A stretch of DNA of 64,000 nucleotides from Dryomyza anilis (GCA_951804985.1 OX638130.1:122649593-122713592); one strand, 5' to 3'. Shown: positions 1 through 12,480, counted from the first letter of the stretch. The notes: generated by a model not told the origin, from the sequence alone. Translations and numbers: made by a program.

Positions 1-678
1 AATTTGTCATTGATGACTATGTCTACAACGATTTCATAAATGACATTGCTATAAAGACGTCATACACCATATGTCATATATACATATATCAATGACATTG
101 TGAAAATATGTCATTGATGAAATGTTATTGATGACGTCTTTGATGAAAATTAACATGCCCCCTAAAGGTATGCAGCATTTACGTTGTGAAATGTATACTA
201 CATACGTCTAGGTGCAGCATTTACGGGTAAAACTGAAAATTTGCGTTCGATGTCACCCAGCCATAAAATTCAAAAGCACAAATTGAGGGACCAATTTGTA
301 TAAAAGCAAGATATTAAGCATTAGTAATGATGATAGATGATGTATGTTAGTGAAGTACGTTATTGACATTAGCAAGTACACATACCATTCCAACCGAGAA
401 TAGAAGAAAATAATAAAATTGAAATATGAAATAAAATAAGATAAATACAAAAAAATATAAATTAAATAATATAAATTTAAAAAAAATACATATGTATGAC
501 AATCATTTCTGACTTCATTGATGAATGAAGTGCATGACATCGTTAATGCTATATCACGCAGGAATCAGTGGAAATTTGTATGAAAATGTCATCAATGCTT
601 TGCAGGGCGAAAATGCTATCGGTCATCGATGTTTCTGACCTGACATAGGGGAATCATTGACGACATTTCCAGCTGGGT
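1..678. mobile_element. Right part of an inverted-repeat element built of TGTCATTGATGA words
   Basis: The stretch is dense in TGTCATTGATGA-like words and their reverse complements, for example near 5-18, 110-135, 500-545 and 585-660. It ends at 670-679 with CCAGCTGGGTAA. That end resembles the termini of the elements at 49963-50690 and 36586-39587. The left end lies outside the window. The middle (400-500) is plain A/T-rich DNA. I see no transposase; it is probably a non-autonomous DNA transposon. The class is not assigned. Confidence 0.4.
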
Positions 679-719
679 AATTATAATTTTTCGTTTAATT
701 CCAAATTTTGTTCTACTTT

Positions 720-1975
720 TTCATGAAATTCAATTTTTCACCTAAAATTCAATTATTCACCAAAAATTCAATTTTTCACCAAAAATTCAATTTTTCACCA
801 AAAATTCAATTTTTCACCAAAAATTCAATTCTTCACAAAAAATTCAAATTTTCACCAAAATTTCAAATTTTCACCATAAATTAAATTTTTCACTAAAAAT
901 ATAATTTTCACCATAAATTCAATTATTCACCAAAAATTCAATTTTTCACCAGGAATTCAATATTTCACAAAAAATTCAATTTTCACCAAAAATTCAATTA
1001 TTCACCAAAAATTCAATTTTTCACCAAAAATTCAATTTTTCACCATAAATTTAATTTTTCACCATAAATTCAATTATTCACCAAAAATTTAATTATTCAC
1101 CAAAAATTAAATTTTACACCAAAAGTTAAATTTTTCACCAAAAATTCAATTTTTTCAAAAAAATCTAATTTTTTCCATAAATTTAAATTTATCATCAAAA
1201 ATTAGTTTTTTTCACCACAAGTTCAATGTTTTCACCAGGATTTCAATATTTCACCAAAAATTCAATTTTCACAAAAATTTCAAATTTTCCCCAAAAATTC
1301 AATTTTCAAATTTTCACAAAAAATTTAAATTTTCACCAAAATTTCAAATTTTCACAAAAAATTCAATTTTTCACCAAAAATTTAAATTTTCGCCAAAAAT
1401 TAAAATTTTCACTATAAATTCAATTATTCACCAAAAATTCAATTATTCAACAAAAATTCAATTTCTTCACAAAAATCTAAATTCAAATTTATCATCAAAA
1501 AATAAATTTTTTCTATAAAAATTTAAAATTTTCACAAAAAATTTAAATTTTCACCATAAATTCAATTTTTCAACAAAAATTCAATTTTTCACCATAAATT
1601 CAATTTTATCACCATAAATTCAATTTTCACCAAAAATTCATATTTCCACTAAAAAAATGAATTTTAACCAGAAATTCAATATTTCACCAAAAATTCAATT
1701 TTTTTTAGCAAACAATAAATTTTTCATCAAAAGATCAATTTTTCACAAATTCAATTCTTCATCAAAAATTCAATTTTTCACCAAAAATTCAATTTCGGGT
1801 TAAAGGTTAAATTTATCGTTTAAGTCGAAATTTTGTTCACTATAAATTCAATTTTTTCATGAAATCAATATCTCACCTAAATTAAATTTTTCACTAAAAA
1901 TTAAATTTTTTACCAAAAATTCAATTTTTCACCAATTACAAAAAATTAAATTAATTTTAAATTCAAATTTATATT
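720..1975. repeat. 18-bp minisatellite, AAAAATTCAATTTTTCAC type
   Basis: About 1.25 kb of tandem, degenerate copies of an 18-19 bp unit (AAAAATTCAATTTTTCACC), with scattered point changes and small indels. The same unit, with ACT in place of ACC, forms the array at 8225-9850. The short open frame at 1226-1417 is a by-product of the repeat and is not a gene. Confidence 0.9.
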
Positions 1976-2680
1976 GATTCCTAAAAACAGATATCACTTT
2001 TCCACTTTGAATGTTATGTTATATTTAAAATCCTTCATAAGACCGAGCGAGTTTGATTTATAACTCAGATTAATTACATATCTCAACTTTTGCAAACCGT
2101 CTACCTGAGATTTCTTAATTAAACAAACACAAAGCTGCAGCGGTAACAACTTCATCACAAAATTCCCTTAAACTGCAAACCAAATAAAATAAAATAAATC
2201 CGCGAATGTCTGCCACAAATCGACACACATTCTTCATTCATGACGCGCTTAAGCACTGCGGCCCACGTGATACAAGTGAATCCGATCCGATCCGAGCCCC
2301 ACGCAATCTGGCACATTTGAGCCACATGTTGCACGTTCGTTTCGTTGCCTGCGTAGGTATGAAATGTGTTTTGCGAACGAATGCAGGAAATATACGCACA
2401 TCTGTGAGTGAGTGTGAGTGAGGTAGTGTGAGTGTTTGCACACATACGCATGAAAATTTAATGAATTATTAATCAAATAGTTTGAATTATTGATTGTTTC
2501 ATTTTCAACACTGTTGCTGCCTAGGGTTGCCAACGCAGCCGATGTGATGTAATTTTACACTTTGTGCTGTTTACAAATTACGCGTGAACTGCAAAAGTTC
2601 TGATTGAATTTTTCCCGCCCCATAGGATTAACACATATAGCCGACGCCATTTAATGCCATTTCCGTTTCCGCTTTCCGAC
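1976..2680. other. Single-copy-looking DNA without a recognised gene
   Basis: The base composition here is less AT-biased than in the flanking repeats. Several overlapping short open frames lie at 2155-2530 on both strands, but none resembles a known protein. It may be upstream regulatory DNA of the candidate promoter that follows. Confidence 0.4.
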
Positions 2681-2841
2681 GTCACCTCGAACCACGATGC
2701 ACAATATATAAATATGAGTCGCTCAGTCAGTTGAGATTCGTGAGAAAAACACATGCACACCACACACCGTGCGGTGTGATAATCAAATTTAAATATGAAT
2801 TATAAATAGTATATCGCGTATATTTGCATTCAGTGCATTTA
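2675..2841 (+). promoter_or_regulatory. Candidate TATA-type core promoter and short leader exon
   Basis: A CRE-like GACGTCAC lies at 2678-2685. TATATAA follows at 2705-2711, and two fly initiator-like TCAGT words at 2723-2731. A splice-donor-like ATG|GTGAGAA comes about 110 nt later, near 2840. The order TATA, initiator, donor is what a fly gene with a short non-coding first exon shows. The TATA-to-initiator spacing of about 24 nt is slightly short, and no downstream coding exon can be tied to it. This is inference only. Confidence 0.3.
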
Positions 2842-2975
2842 TGGTGAGAATGCTATAATTGAGCGAGAGTTTAATTTTGAATTTTTAATTTTTTGCCTTT
2901 GGAGATTGTTGATTTTTTGCGTATATGATGGTTTTGCGTATATGAGGTGTGTGTTTTAATTATTATTATTTAAAT

Positions 2976-2984
<9 letters not shown>

Positions 2985-3048
<64 letters not shown>
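2985..3048. repeat. (TA)n microsatellite
   Basis: About 32 uninterrupted TA units. Confidence 0.95.
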
Positions 3049-3052
<4 letters not shown>

Positions 3053-3540
3053 GTTATTAAAAACGTTAAAATGAACACATATTAAAACTATTGTCATTGT
3101 TTTTCTTCTTACTTTGCTGCTAGAATATCATTTCGTGACAATTGTCACTCACCTCAAAATTGACATTTATTTGTCACTAGCTGGACCCGTGCACGACTCG
3201 TGCCAAGATTTTCTGAATTCAAAGATATGGAGCAATTTTATTAATATAAAAAACATTTTTTTTTTTATATGAGGGGCTCGTGCTTAGCTGTTGAATTTTT
3301 TTATTGGTTTTATAAATGTGGTAACCAAATAATTCTCCGCCAAAACAACTTTTCTCAAAGACAATTTTTTCTCAGATTGCGCTTCTCCGCAGAATTATTC
3401 CCAGTAGAAATCTTCCCGGAAAATCCACATAGAACGCTTTCCCGTAGAATTCTCAACGTAGAATTCATCCCGGTAGAATTGTTCCCGGTAGAATTCTTTC
3501 CCGTAGAATTCTTCCCCGTAGAGTTTTTCCCAGTAGAAGT

Positions 3541-5418
3541 TTTAGTGTGGTGGGTTTTAATGTAGTAAATTTCGGTGTGGTGAGTTTAGATGTGGTGAAT
3601 TTTGGAGTGGTGAGTTTAATTGTGGTTAGTTTTGGTGTGGTGAGTTTTAGTGTGGTGAGTTTCAGTGTGGTGAATTTGAGTGTGGTGAGTTTAAGTGTGG
3701 TGTTTTTAAGTGTGGTGAGTTTTAGTGTGGTCAATTATAGTGTGGTGGGTTTTAGTGTGGTGAATTTTAATGTGGCGTGTTTTATTGTGGCGTGTTTTAG
3801 TGTAGCGAGTTTTAGTGTGGTGATTTTTATTGCGGTGAGTTTTAGTGTGATGAATTTTAATGTGATGAATTTTATTGTGGTGAGTTTTAGTGTAGTGAAT
3901 TTTAGGGTGGTGAGTTTTAGTGTGGTTAATTATAGTGTGGTGGGTTTTAGTGTGGTGAATTTTAGTGCGGTGAGTTTTAGTGTGGTGAGTTTCAGTGTAT
4001 CGAAATTTGAGTGTAGTGAGTTTTAATGTGGTGAGTTTAAAAGTGGTGAATTTTAATGTGGTGAAATTTTAGTGTAGTGAGTTTTAGTGTGGTGAGTTTT
4101 AGTGTGGTGAAATTTTAGTGTGGTGAGTTTAAGTGTGGTGAATTTTAGTGTGTTGAATTTTTGTGTGGTTAGTTTTAGTGTGGTGAGTTTTAGTGTGGTG
4201 AGTTTTAGTGTTGAGTTTTAGTGTGGTAAGTTTTAGTGTGGAGAGTTTAAGTGTGGTGAGTTTTAGTGTGGTGAGTTTTAGTGTGTTAAATATTTGTGTG
4301 GTGAGTTTAAATGTGGTGAGTTTTAGTGTGGTGAGATTTTGTGTGGTGAGTTTTAGTGTGGTGAGTTTTAGTGTGGTGAGTTTCAGTGTGGTGAGTTTTA
4401 GTGTGGTGAGTTTTAATGTGGTGAAATTTTAGTGTGGTGAGTTTTAGTGTGGTGAGTTTTAGTGTGGTGAGTTTAAGTGTGGTGAGTTTTAGTGTGGTGA
4501 GTTTTAGTGTGGTGAGTTTTAGTGTGGTGAGATTTTGTGTGGTGAGTTTTAGTGTGGTGAGTTTTAGTGTGGTGAGATTTTGTGTGGTGAGTTTTAGTGT
4601 GGTGAGTTTTAGTGTGGTGAGTTTTGGTGTGGTGAGTTTTAGTGTGTTGAATTTTTGTGAGATGAGTTTAAGTGTGGTGAGTTTTAGTGTGGTGAGTTTT
4701 TGTGTGGTGAGTTTTAGTGTGGTGAGTTTTAGTGTGGTGAGGTTTTGTGTGGTGAGTTTTAGTGTGGTGAGTTTTAGTGTGGTGAAATTTTAGTGTGGTG
4801 AGTTTTAGTGTGGTGAATTTTAGTGTGGTGAGTTTAAGTGTGGTGAAATTTTAGTGTGGTGGGTTTTAGTGTGGTGAATTTTAGTGTGTTAAATTTTTGT
4901 GTGGTGAGTTTAAGTGTGGTGAGTTTTAGTGTGGTGAGTTTAAGTGTGGTGAGTTTTAGTGTGGTGAGTTTTAGTGTGGTGAGTTTTAGTGTGGTGAGTT
5001 TTAGTGTGGTGAGATTCTGTGTGGTGAGTTTTAGTGTGGTGAGTTTTAGTGTGGTGAGTTTTAGTGTAATGAGTTTTGGTGTGGTGAGTTTTAGTGTGTT
5101 GAATTTTTGTGAGGTGAGTTTAAGTGTGGTGAGTTTAAGTGTGGTGAGTTTTAGTGTGGTGAGTTTTAGTGTGGTGAGTTTAAGTGTAGTGAGTTTTAGT
5201 GTGGTGAGTTTTTGTGTGGTGAGTTTTAGTGTGGTGAGTTTTAGTGTGGTGAGTTTTAGTGTGGTGAGTTTTAGTGTGGTGAGTTTTAGTGTGGTGAATT
5301 TTGGTGTGGTGAGTTTTAGTGTGGTGAATTATAGTGTGGTGGGTTTTAATGTGGTTAATTTAAGGGTGAATTTTAGTATGGTGAGTTTTAGTTTGGTTAG
5401 TTTTAGTGTGGTGAGTTT
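3541..5418. repeat. 15-bp minisatellite GTGGTGAGTTTTAGT inside the Helitron
   Basis: About 125 copies of the 15-bp unit, with variants such as GTGGTGAATTTTAGT and GTGGTGAGATTTTGT. Because 15 is a multiple of three, long open frames arise that read as a VVSFS pentapeptide repeat (for example 4856-5581). These are not genes. A short array of the same unit (44385-44545) lies at the same place in the Helitron copy at 44303-44930. Confidence 0.93.
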
Positions 5419-5569
5419 GTTTTTCTTTTTCTTTCATTTTTTTGGTATTCATTTAGTTTGGATTGTGGTTTTATGTGATTGGTTTTGTTTTTGTATTTTT
5501 GCTTTTGTTTTGTGTTGTGCTTTTGCTTTATTGTTTTTAAATTTTTTTTTTGTATTTGAGTTTTTTGTT

Positions 5570-6590
5570 TCATGTTCGTAGCTGGTGAAAGTGCCGAGTT
5601 ATATCGTGTTTAGGTTGCATGGGAGGTGCCACGCCTCTTTGTCCAATCCCGCCCATATATAGCCTATCATTCCTTCCAGACCATACTGCATCTGCGGTAA
5701 AAATTTCAAGACAATCGGATCAGCCGTTTAGACGGAGAAGCGGAACAAAAGTGATTGCTTTTGTTTTTGTATTTTTGCTTTTGTTTTGTTTTGTGCTTTT
5801 GCTTTTTTCCTTTTAATTTTTTTTTTGTATTTGAGTTTTTGGTTTCATGTTCGTAGCTGGTGAAAGTGCCGAGTTATATCGTGTTTAGGTTGCATGGGAG
5901 GTGCCACGCCTCTTTGTCCAATCCCGCCCATATATAGCCTATCATTCCTTCCAGACCATACCGCATCTGTGGTAAAAATTTCAAGAAAATCGGATCAGCC
6001 GTTTAGACGGAGAAGCGGAACAAACGTGATTGCTTTTGTTTTTGTATTTTTGCTTTTGTTTTGTTTTGTGCTTTTGCTTTTTTGTTTTTAATTTTTTTTT
6101 TGTATTTGAGTTTTTTGTTTCATGTTCGTAGGTGGTGAAAGTGCCGAGTTATATCGCATTGAAAGTTTAGGTTGTATGGGAGGTGCCACGCCTCTTTGTC
6201 CAATCCCGCCCATATATAGCCTATCATTCCTTCCAGACCATACTGCATCTGTGGTAAAAATTTCAAGACAATCGGATCAGCCGTTTAGACGGAGAAGCGG
6301 AACAAACGTGATTGCTTTTGTTTTTGTATTTTTGCTTTTGTTTTGTTTTGTGCTTTTGCTTTTTTGTTTTTATTTTTTTTTTGTATTTGAGTTTTTTGTT
6401 TCATGTTCGTAGGTGGTGAAAGTGCCGAGTTATATCGCATTGAAAGTTTAGGTTGTATGGGAGGTGCCACGCCTTTTTGTCCAATCCCGCCCATATATAG
6501 CCTATCATTCCTTCCAGACCATACCGCATCTGTGGTAAAAATTTCATGGAAATCGGATCAGCCGTTCAGACGAAGAAGCGGAACAAACGT
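5570..6590. repeat. Four tandem copies of a 275-bp Helitron segment
   Basis: Units start at TTTCATGTTCGTAG near 5568, 5844, 6118 and 6401. Each contains the conserved body GGGAGGTGCCACGCC, CCGCCCATATATAGCC and ATCGGATCAGCCGTT, followed by a T-rich spacer. The body also occurs once in the element at 13563-14539, and a diverged version at 63058-63357. The array therefore arose by amplification within one element. Confidence 0.88.
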
Positions 6591-6680
6591 ACAAACGTAC
6601 AAACGTACAAACGTACAAACGTACAAACGTACAAACGTACAAACGTACAAACGTACAAACGTACAAACGTACAAACGAAC
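6581..6680. repeat. (ACAAACGT)n octamer microsatellite
   Basis: About 11 head-to-tail copies of an 8-bp unit close to the 5' end (minus strand) of the Helitron. Confidence 0.93.
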
Positions 6681-6792
6681 AAACAGATTTATTATATTAA
6701 TAGGATTGCCATTGCTTGACAGAATAGACCTATAAGATTTGAATTTTTTTGAATTGGTTTTATACTTTTACTGATTTTGAATTACTCATATA

Positions 6793-7595
6793 CACTGAAA
6801 AAAATAAATCGTTAAGGCAACAATTTTGTACCTCATAAAAACAACTTTTATTGGTCATTTCGTACCCAACAACTCCACATATTTGTTTTAAGATTGTTTA
6901 CGCTGTTGACATATTAAATGTATTTACTGTTGATTCAACAGTGGAAACTCTTGATTTTTTCTTTTGTGTAAAATTTTTAAAATAAAAAAATGTTTTTTTT
7001 TAATTGTATGTAATTTTATTATAATTTTTATTTTTTTTAACTTTTCTTCTTATTATCTCTGTTCACTACTCTGTTCTCTTCTACCTGCGTAAAACCAACC
7101 AAGATCTATCAACATTACTACACTTATTATAAATGCTTATAAAACATATATCATATGAAAAAGAGTCTATGAATTATATAACAAGCATAGTTTTGAATGT
7201 TACTGTTTTTCAACAGTTTCGCACTATTGGGGCAAAGATTCACTTTTGCGTGAAAAGTGAAATTGACACGCTGTTCACGCAAAAGTAAATCGTATCCCCA
7301 ACAGTTCAAAACTGTTGAAAAAGTAACATTCAAACGACTGCTTGTTATATAATTCATAGACTCGTTTAAAGATGATAAATGTTTTATAAGCAGTGAAAAA
7401 TTCTCATTAAAATGAATTCAACAGTGATGTCATTGTTGCTTGAAAAGTGACACTTTTGTTTCAAAATTGAAAAATATATTTGAGAGAAGAATACATTCTC
7501 GATTGAAGATTATTATTGTCGTGCCCAAAATTTTCATATAACAATATTTCAACAGCTAAAAGTATTTGTTTTAACAATCTATAATTTTTTCAGTG
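6793..7595. mobile_element. Inverted-repeat (fold-back) element with CACTGAAAAAA ends
   Basis: The ends are CACTGAAAAAAAT and, inverted, ATTTTTTCAGTG, each flanked by TA. Inside, a long inverted repeat has arms at about 7168-7222 and 7306-7360, including ATGAATTATATAACAAGC and its complement. The unit contains no transposase frame. CACTG ends occur in CMC/Chapaev-type elements, but a TA target duplication would point elsewhere, so the superfamily is left open. Confidence 0.6.
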
Positions 7596-7633
7596 TAATA
7601 TAAAAGTGTTTACTCAAATTTAAACTATTTAGA

Positions 7634-8114
7634 CACCGAGAAAAAATGTGCACTTTTAATTTTAAAGTTTACGCTATCAATTTAAAGATTTGACGAATTT
7701 AAAGTGCAACACTTTAATTTGAAATGTATCACATTAAAATTCAATGTATATCATTTAACACAATTTATCTTCATGCCAGTAGAACATAGTTCATAAGTAA
7801 AATTTGATGAACTGTACGAATAAAAGGGATGTCGGAATGGTTAACAAATACAACAAAGATCAATAATAAGAAAGGGAGAGGTAACGCAGGCAATGGTCAT
7901 ACGATCTGACGCTCATTGAGAGAATTGTTTGAACTCTTACAAAAAATTAAAAGTGACACTTTAGAAGTAAAAGTCCAAATTTAAAAATTAAAGTGTCACA
8001 TTAAAATATAAAATGTATTTAAAATTTAAAGTAAACACTTTGCAATTTAAAATATTTTTATAAAATGTTTTGCACCGGATTTTAAAATGATTTTTATGTT
8101 TTATTTACTCGGTG
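7634..8114. mobile_element. Small element with CACCGAG inverted ends
   Basis: The ends CACCGAG (7634-7640) and CTCGGTG (8108-8114) are inverted. Between them, words such as TTTAAAGTG and CACTTTAA are repeated in both orientations. No coding frame is present. It is probably a MITE. The target-site duplication is not clear. Confidence 0.5.
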
Positions 8115-8199
8115 CATGCTGAACAAATTCAATTAGATTTTGTTTTTTAAAAAAACACTGATTTCGATCTAAAAAGAATTTCCGAACATGTCCGGTTTT

Positions 8200-9860
8200 T
8201 AACAATTTTTCTCAAATTTTCACCTAAATTTAAAATTTTCTTTTAAAAACATCAAATTTTCACTAAAATCTCAATTTTCATTAAAAATTTAAATATTCAC
8301 TAAAAATTCAATTTTTCACTAAAAATTCAACTTTTCACTAATAATTCAATTTTTCACTAAAAATTCAATTTTTCACTAAAAATTCAATTTTTCATTAAAA
8401 ATTCAAATGTTCACTAAAAATTCAAATTTTCACTAAAAATTCAATTTTTCACTAAAAATTAAATTTTTCACTAAAAATTCAATTTTTCACTAAAAATTAA
8501 ATTTTTCACTAAAAATTCAATTTTTCACTAAAAATTTAATTTTTCACTAAAAAATTCAATTTTTCACTAAAATTCAAATTTTCACTAAAAATTCAATTTT
8601 TCACTAAAAATTTAATTTTTCACTAAAAATTAAATTTTTCATTAAAAATTCAATTTTTCACTAAAAATTCAATTTTTCACTAAAAAATTCAATTTCACAC
8701 TAAAAATTCCATTTTTCACTAAAAATTCCATTTTTCACTAAAAATTCAATTTTTCACTAAAAATTTAATTTTTCACTAAAAAATTAAATTTTTCACTAAA
8801 ATTCAAATTTTCACTAAAAATTCAATTTTTCACTAAAAATTTAATTTTTCACTAAAAATTAAATTTTTTATTAAAAATTCAATTTTTCACTAAAAATTCA
8901 ATTTTTCACTAAAAATTCAATTTCCCACTAAAAATTCCATTTTTCACTAAAAATTCCATTTTTCACTAAAAAATTCCATTTTTCACTAAAAATTCAATTT
9001 TTCATTAAAAATTCAATTTTTCATTAAAAATTCAATTTTTCACTAAAAATTCAATTTTTCACTAAAAATTAAATTTTTCACTAAAAATTAAATTTTTCAT
9101 TAAAAATTCAAATGTTCACTAAAAATTCAATTTTTCACTAAAAATTCAATTTTTCACTAAAAATTCAATTTTCCACTAAAAATTCAATTTTTCACTAAAA
9201 ATTCAAATTTTCACTAAAAATTCAATTTCCCACTAAAAATTCAAATTTTCACTAAAAATTCAATTTTTCACTAAAAATTCCATTTTTCACTAAAAATTCA
9301 ATTTTTCACTAAAAATTCCATTTTTCACTACAAATTCAATTTTTCATTAAAAATTCAATTTTTCATTAAAAATTCAATTTTTCACTAAAAATTAAATTTT
9401 TCACTAAAAAATTAAATTTTTCACTAAAAATTCAATTTTTCATTAAAAATTCAAATGTTCACTAAAAATTCAAATTTTCACTAAAAATTCAATTTTTCAC
9501 TAAAAATTAAATTTTTCACTAAAAATTCATTTTTATCACTAAAAATTCAAATTTTCACTAATAATTAAATCTTTCACTAAAAATTCCATTTTTCACTAAA
9601 AATTCAATTTTTCACTAAAAATTCAATTTTTCACTAAAAATCCAAATTTTCACTAAAAATTAAATTTTTCACTAAAAATTCAAATTTTCACTAAAAATTC
9701 AATTTTTCACTAAAAATTCTTTTTTTTCTCTAAAAATTCAAATTTTCACTAATAATTAAATTTTTCACTAAAAATTAAATTTTTCACTAATAATTCAATA
9801 ATTCAATTTTCACTAAAAATTCTATTTTTCACTAAAAATTTAATTTATCACTAAATATGT
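8200..9860. repeat. 18-bp minisatellite TTCACTAAAAATTCAATT
   Basis: About 1.65 kb of 18-19 bp tandem units, roughly 90 copies. It is more homogeneous than the related array at 720-1975, from which it differs mainly by CACT in place of CACC. Confidence 0.92.
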
Positions 9861-11501
9861 AGAATTTAACTTAAAATCAAAAAAATATTTTTTTTTTTTT
9901 CAAAATATAAGAAATTTTATATTTTTGTCGGTAAAATTAATTGAAAAATTCTGAAAATTTGTAGAAAATTTATAAAATAATCATTTTATAATTAAAAATA
10001 GTTAAAAATTGATTTTCATACAAAATGTTTTTATTTTTCAAAAAATGCGAATAATATTAACAAACGTGTCTGCTGCTGACCCATCAAAGGAAAAAGTTAC
10101 TTACCATAAAAAATAACTTTCCCATAAAAAGATTAAAAAAAAAAAATAACAAGAAAATACAAGACAAAAACTTAAACGTCTTAGCTTAAAACTCCAACAT
10201 TTGCTGCCAGTGCCAAAGAGGTCCTGTTGCTTTAGAGTTTCTTTGGCCAACTCGCAACTACATTTGTGCGTTTGTAATTTTAATTGTAAATTTAATTAAG
10301 AATTCCTGAGATGCCTTTGAAGCCAATTGCGGCGGCTGCGACGGCAGCAGTAATGTTCTCCAAAGTTATTTTAATGCGACCCACAAAAAATTTAAATGTC
10401 TGAGGGTGGTTTGAGTCCAGGAAAGATTGTAACCATTTAGTAACTTGACAAACGTTACCAACTGTTTTTGCTGTTTCAATGCAAATGTTGTTGATTTTGA
10501 CTATTGCCGCATTTTCTGCAACTTTTAACTGTCATGGAATTTGTGCTTCCTTCAAAGAAAACATTTTTTGTATGAGGCATGAGTCGCACAAATTGTAGTA
10601 AGTACGAAGCTCTGCTGTCAACGCACAGCAGCACAGGCACGTCATCGTTTTATTAACGCGAGATTAAACCGACTTCCGTGAACCGGAAGTGACGCGGCGG
10701 CGGCGACTACTACTACCCACGGCCAGAGAATGTGGCTAATTTGTGGGGCATGGGGAGTTTTGTGCCAATACGCAACGCACCCCGCACCGGAGGGGGTTAA
10801 TGTTTGTGTATTCAAATTGACCGGAATATTTAATAAAAACTTTTTGATTTATGTTTTATTATTTGCACAAGCAATCCAGCCCGGCAGCAACAAATGAAGG
10901 GAAATGATTTGGTTTTCATGAAATCGTATTAAAGGGGTTGGTCGGTCGGTCGGTTGATTTCCCGGTCGGTTTGTCGCTTGGTTGTCCTTGCTTTGTGGCA
11001 CAGCATGGTCGAATTTTCTGTTGGAACGTTTTTGATTTGTTTACTTTGTATTGATGTCAAAGATGTTATTACTGCATTTAAATTTGTAACATTTATATTT
11101 TGCCGGTTTGTTTAACCAAGTGTAATTAACATGGCCGCAAGTAATTTTAATTCCTTTTTAATCATTTACAAACAGGCAGTAAGTAATTGAAAAAGGTCGA
11201 ACGTCAAACAGATTCAATATTTTAAAGTGTATTAAAAATGCGAAACAGCAAAATTTGCGTTACTGAAATTGAAAATGACTTCTTTTTTTAATTTTAAACT
11301 CGAAAATACCTTTGGAAACTGGAAATATAACACTGTGCTCACATTAACAATTCTAGGAAAAAAGTTTTTTACTTGCGCGTCTCAAACGTGTTTCAAAGAT
11401 ATTAAAAACAAAAAAAAACAAAACAAAATTTTAGACATTCTACGGTTTAAAAAGCATTTCTTTTATACACCCAAAACATGGATATAAACATTTATATCAA
11501 G
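9861..11501. other. Gene-free stretch with a GC-richer island at 10.2-11.0 kb
   Basis: The segment 10200-11000 has normal complexity and higher GC than its surroundings, including GTGACGCGGCGGCGGCGAC near 10690 and TCGGTCGGTCGGTT near 10943. No open frame or splice pattern is supported. It is a possible non-coding regulatory region. Confidence 0.3.
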
Positions 11502-11640
11502 TAGCGTCGATGGTTCAGCGATTAGTGTGTTGGACTGCGAGCCGAAAGAACCCGTAGCACAGATTCAAATCTGAGCTGGTGCTTAACAACATCTTTTCAT
11601 GGAAAACATTTTTATATGGCACAAAACTATTATACAGTGC
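11502..11640 (+). mobile_element. tRNA-headed SINE, truncated copy
   Basis: The tRNA-like head is recognisable from TGGTTCAGCGATTAGTG (box A region) and GATTCAAATC (box B region). GTTGGACTGCGAGCCGAAAG lies between them, and AACAACATCTTTTCATGG follows. The last two match the full copy at 45870-46187 (read on the minus strand). The 3' half is missing. This is not a functional tRNA gene: the acceptor stem does not close. Confidence 0.65.
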
Positions 11641-12480
11641 AGCAAAAGCCCACTGTGTTTTGGTACCAGAGATACTCTTGAAAATTTGAAAAATATACTT
11701 TCAGTGCTTAATATAATAGAAACCATAACTCGCATGACTTTGAATTCTATGAAAATGTTTACTGTTTTGATGTGGTTAATATTTTCCCCACACACAAAAT
11801 GATGCATTTATTAATTATTCTTATAAATTTGACTAATTATCTGCAGAGATTTTTTGAAAATCCTCAATATTGATGGTTAAAGGACGAGATAGAAAATTAA
11901 AATATACTACAGAAAAGATACTTAGGTGAATGCCAACATTTGGTTTTCAGTGAAGAAATCCATATCTAATACCGTTTTCCAGAAATGTTACTATGAATAA
12001 TTAAGGATTTACCAGATATTTGGCAGTCAATACCTCGAAATCCTGACGTGATAGAAAATAATTTTATAGTATGATAAAATTTTTGACTCATTCTGGATAT
12101 TAAATATATAGCCAAATCCTTGGCACCGATAAAGAATCATTCGATTTTAAGCTACGAAAAACTTTAGTATTCTGCAGTTTCATATAAAATAAAAAAATAC
12201 TTTGCAGTGCTAGGCTTGGACATATTTGGCCACTTTTTATGTTTTTTTATGCTGAATATTTTTTCCATGAATAATATGATACATTTGCAACTCCTTAATA
12301 TGAAATTAGTCGATTATGTAGATTGATCCTTTGAAAATCATTAATGTTGATATTAAAAGGACGAGATAGAAATTTAATATGTACTACACATATAAAGCAT
12401 TGGATAGTGTCTACATTTGGCTCCCAGACAATAAATCCATAACTACTACAGTTTTCTCAATAAATCAACTGTAATATTGC
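11640..12480. repeat. Diverged tandem duplication, about 475 bp
   Basis: AAAGGACGAGATAGAAAATT near 11879 and AAAAGGACGAGATAGAAATT near 12354 are followed by parallel text (TACTACA, CATTTGG, AATCCATA). They are preceded by parallel TTTGAAAATC segments. The two units are well diverged. The source is unknown, perhaps an old transposon. Confidence 0.55.

Larger units (their letters stand above)
3177..6705 (-). mobile_element. Helitron-like element, non-autonomous, swollen by tandem repeats
   Basis: Read on the minus strand, the element begins TCCTATTAATATAATAAATC next to an A (6706). It ends with the palindrome GCACGAGTCGTGC, ten bases, then CTAG next to a T (3176). A 5' TC, a 3' hairpin about 10 nt before CTRR, and insertion between A and T are Helitron hallmarks. 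The same ends recur at 13563-14539 (other strand), 44303-44930 and 63058-63357. There is no Rep/helicase gene. Most of the length is a 15-bp minisatellite (3541-5418), four 275-bp repeats (5570-6590) and an octamer array (6581-6680). Assignment rests on end structure only. Confidence 0.65.

Noticed and set aside
720..1975. A CRISPR-like array
   Set aside because: Units are contiguous and degenerate, with no unique spacers of constant length. The DNA is eukaryotic.
3547..5581. Long plus-strand frames rich in VVSFS
   Set aside because: They are the direct translation of a 15-bp minisatellite whose unit is divisible by three. There is no promoter, splice pattern or protein similarity.
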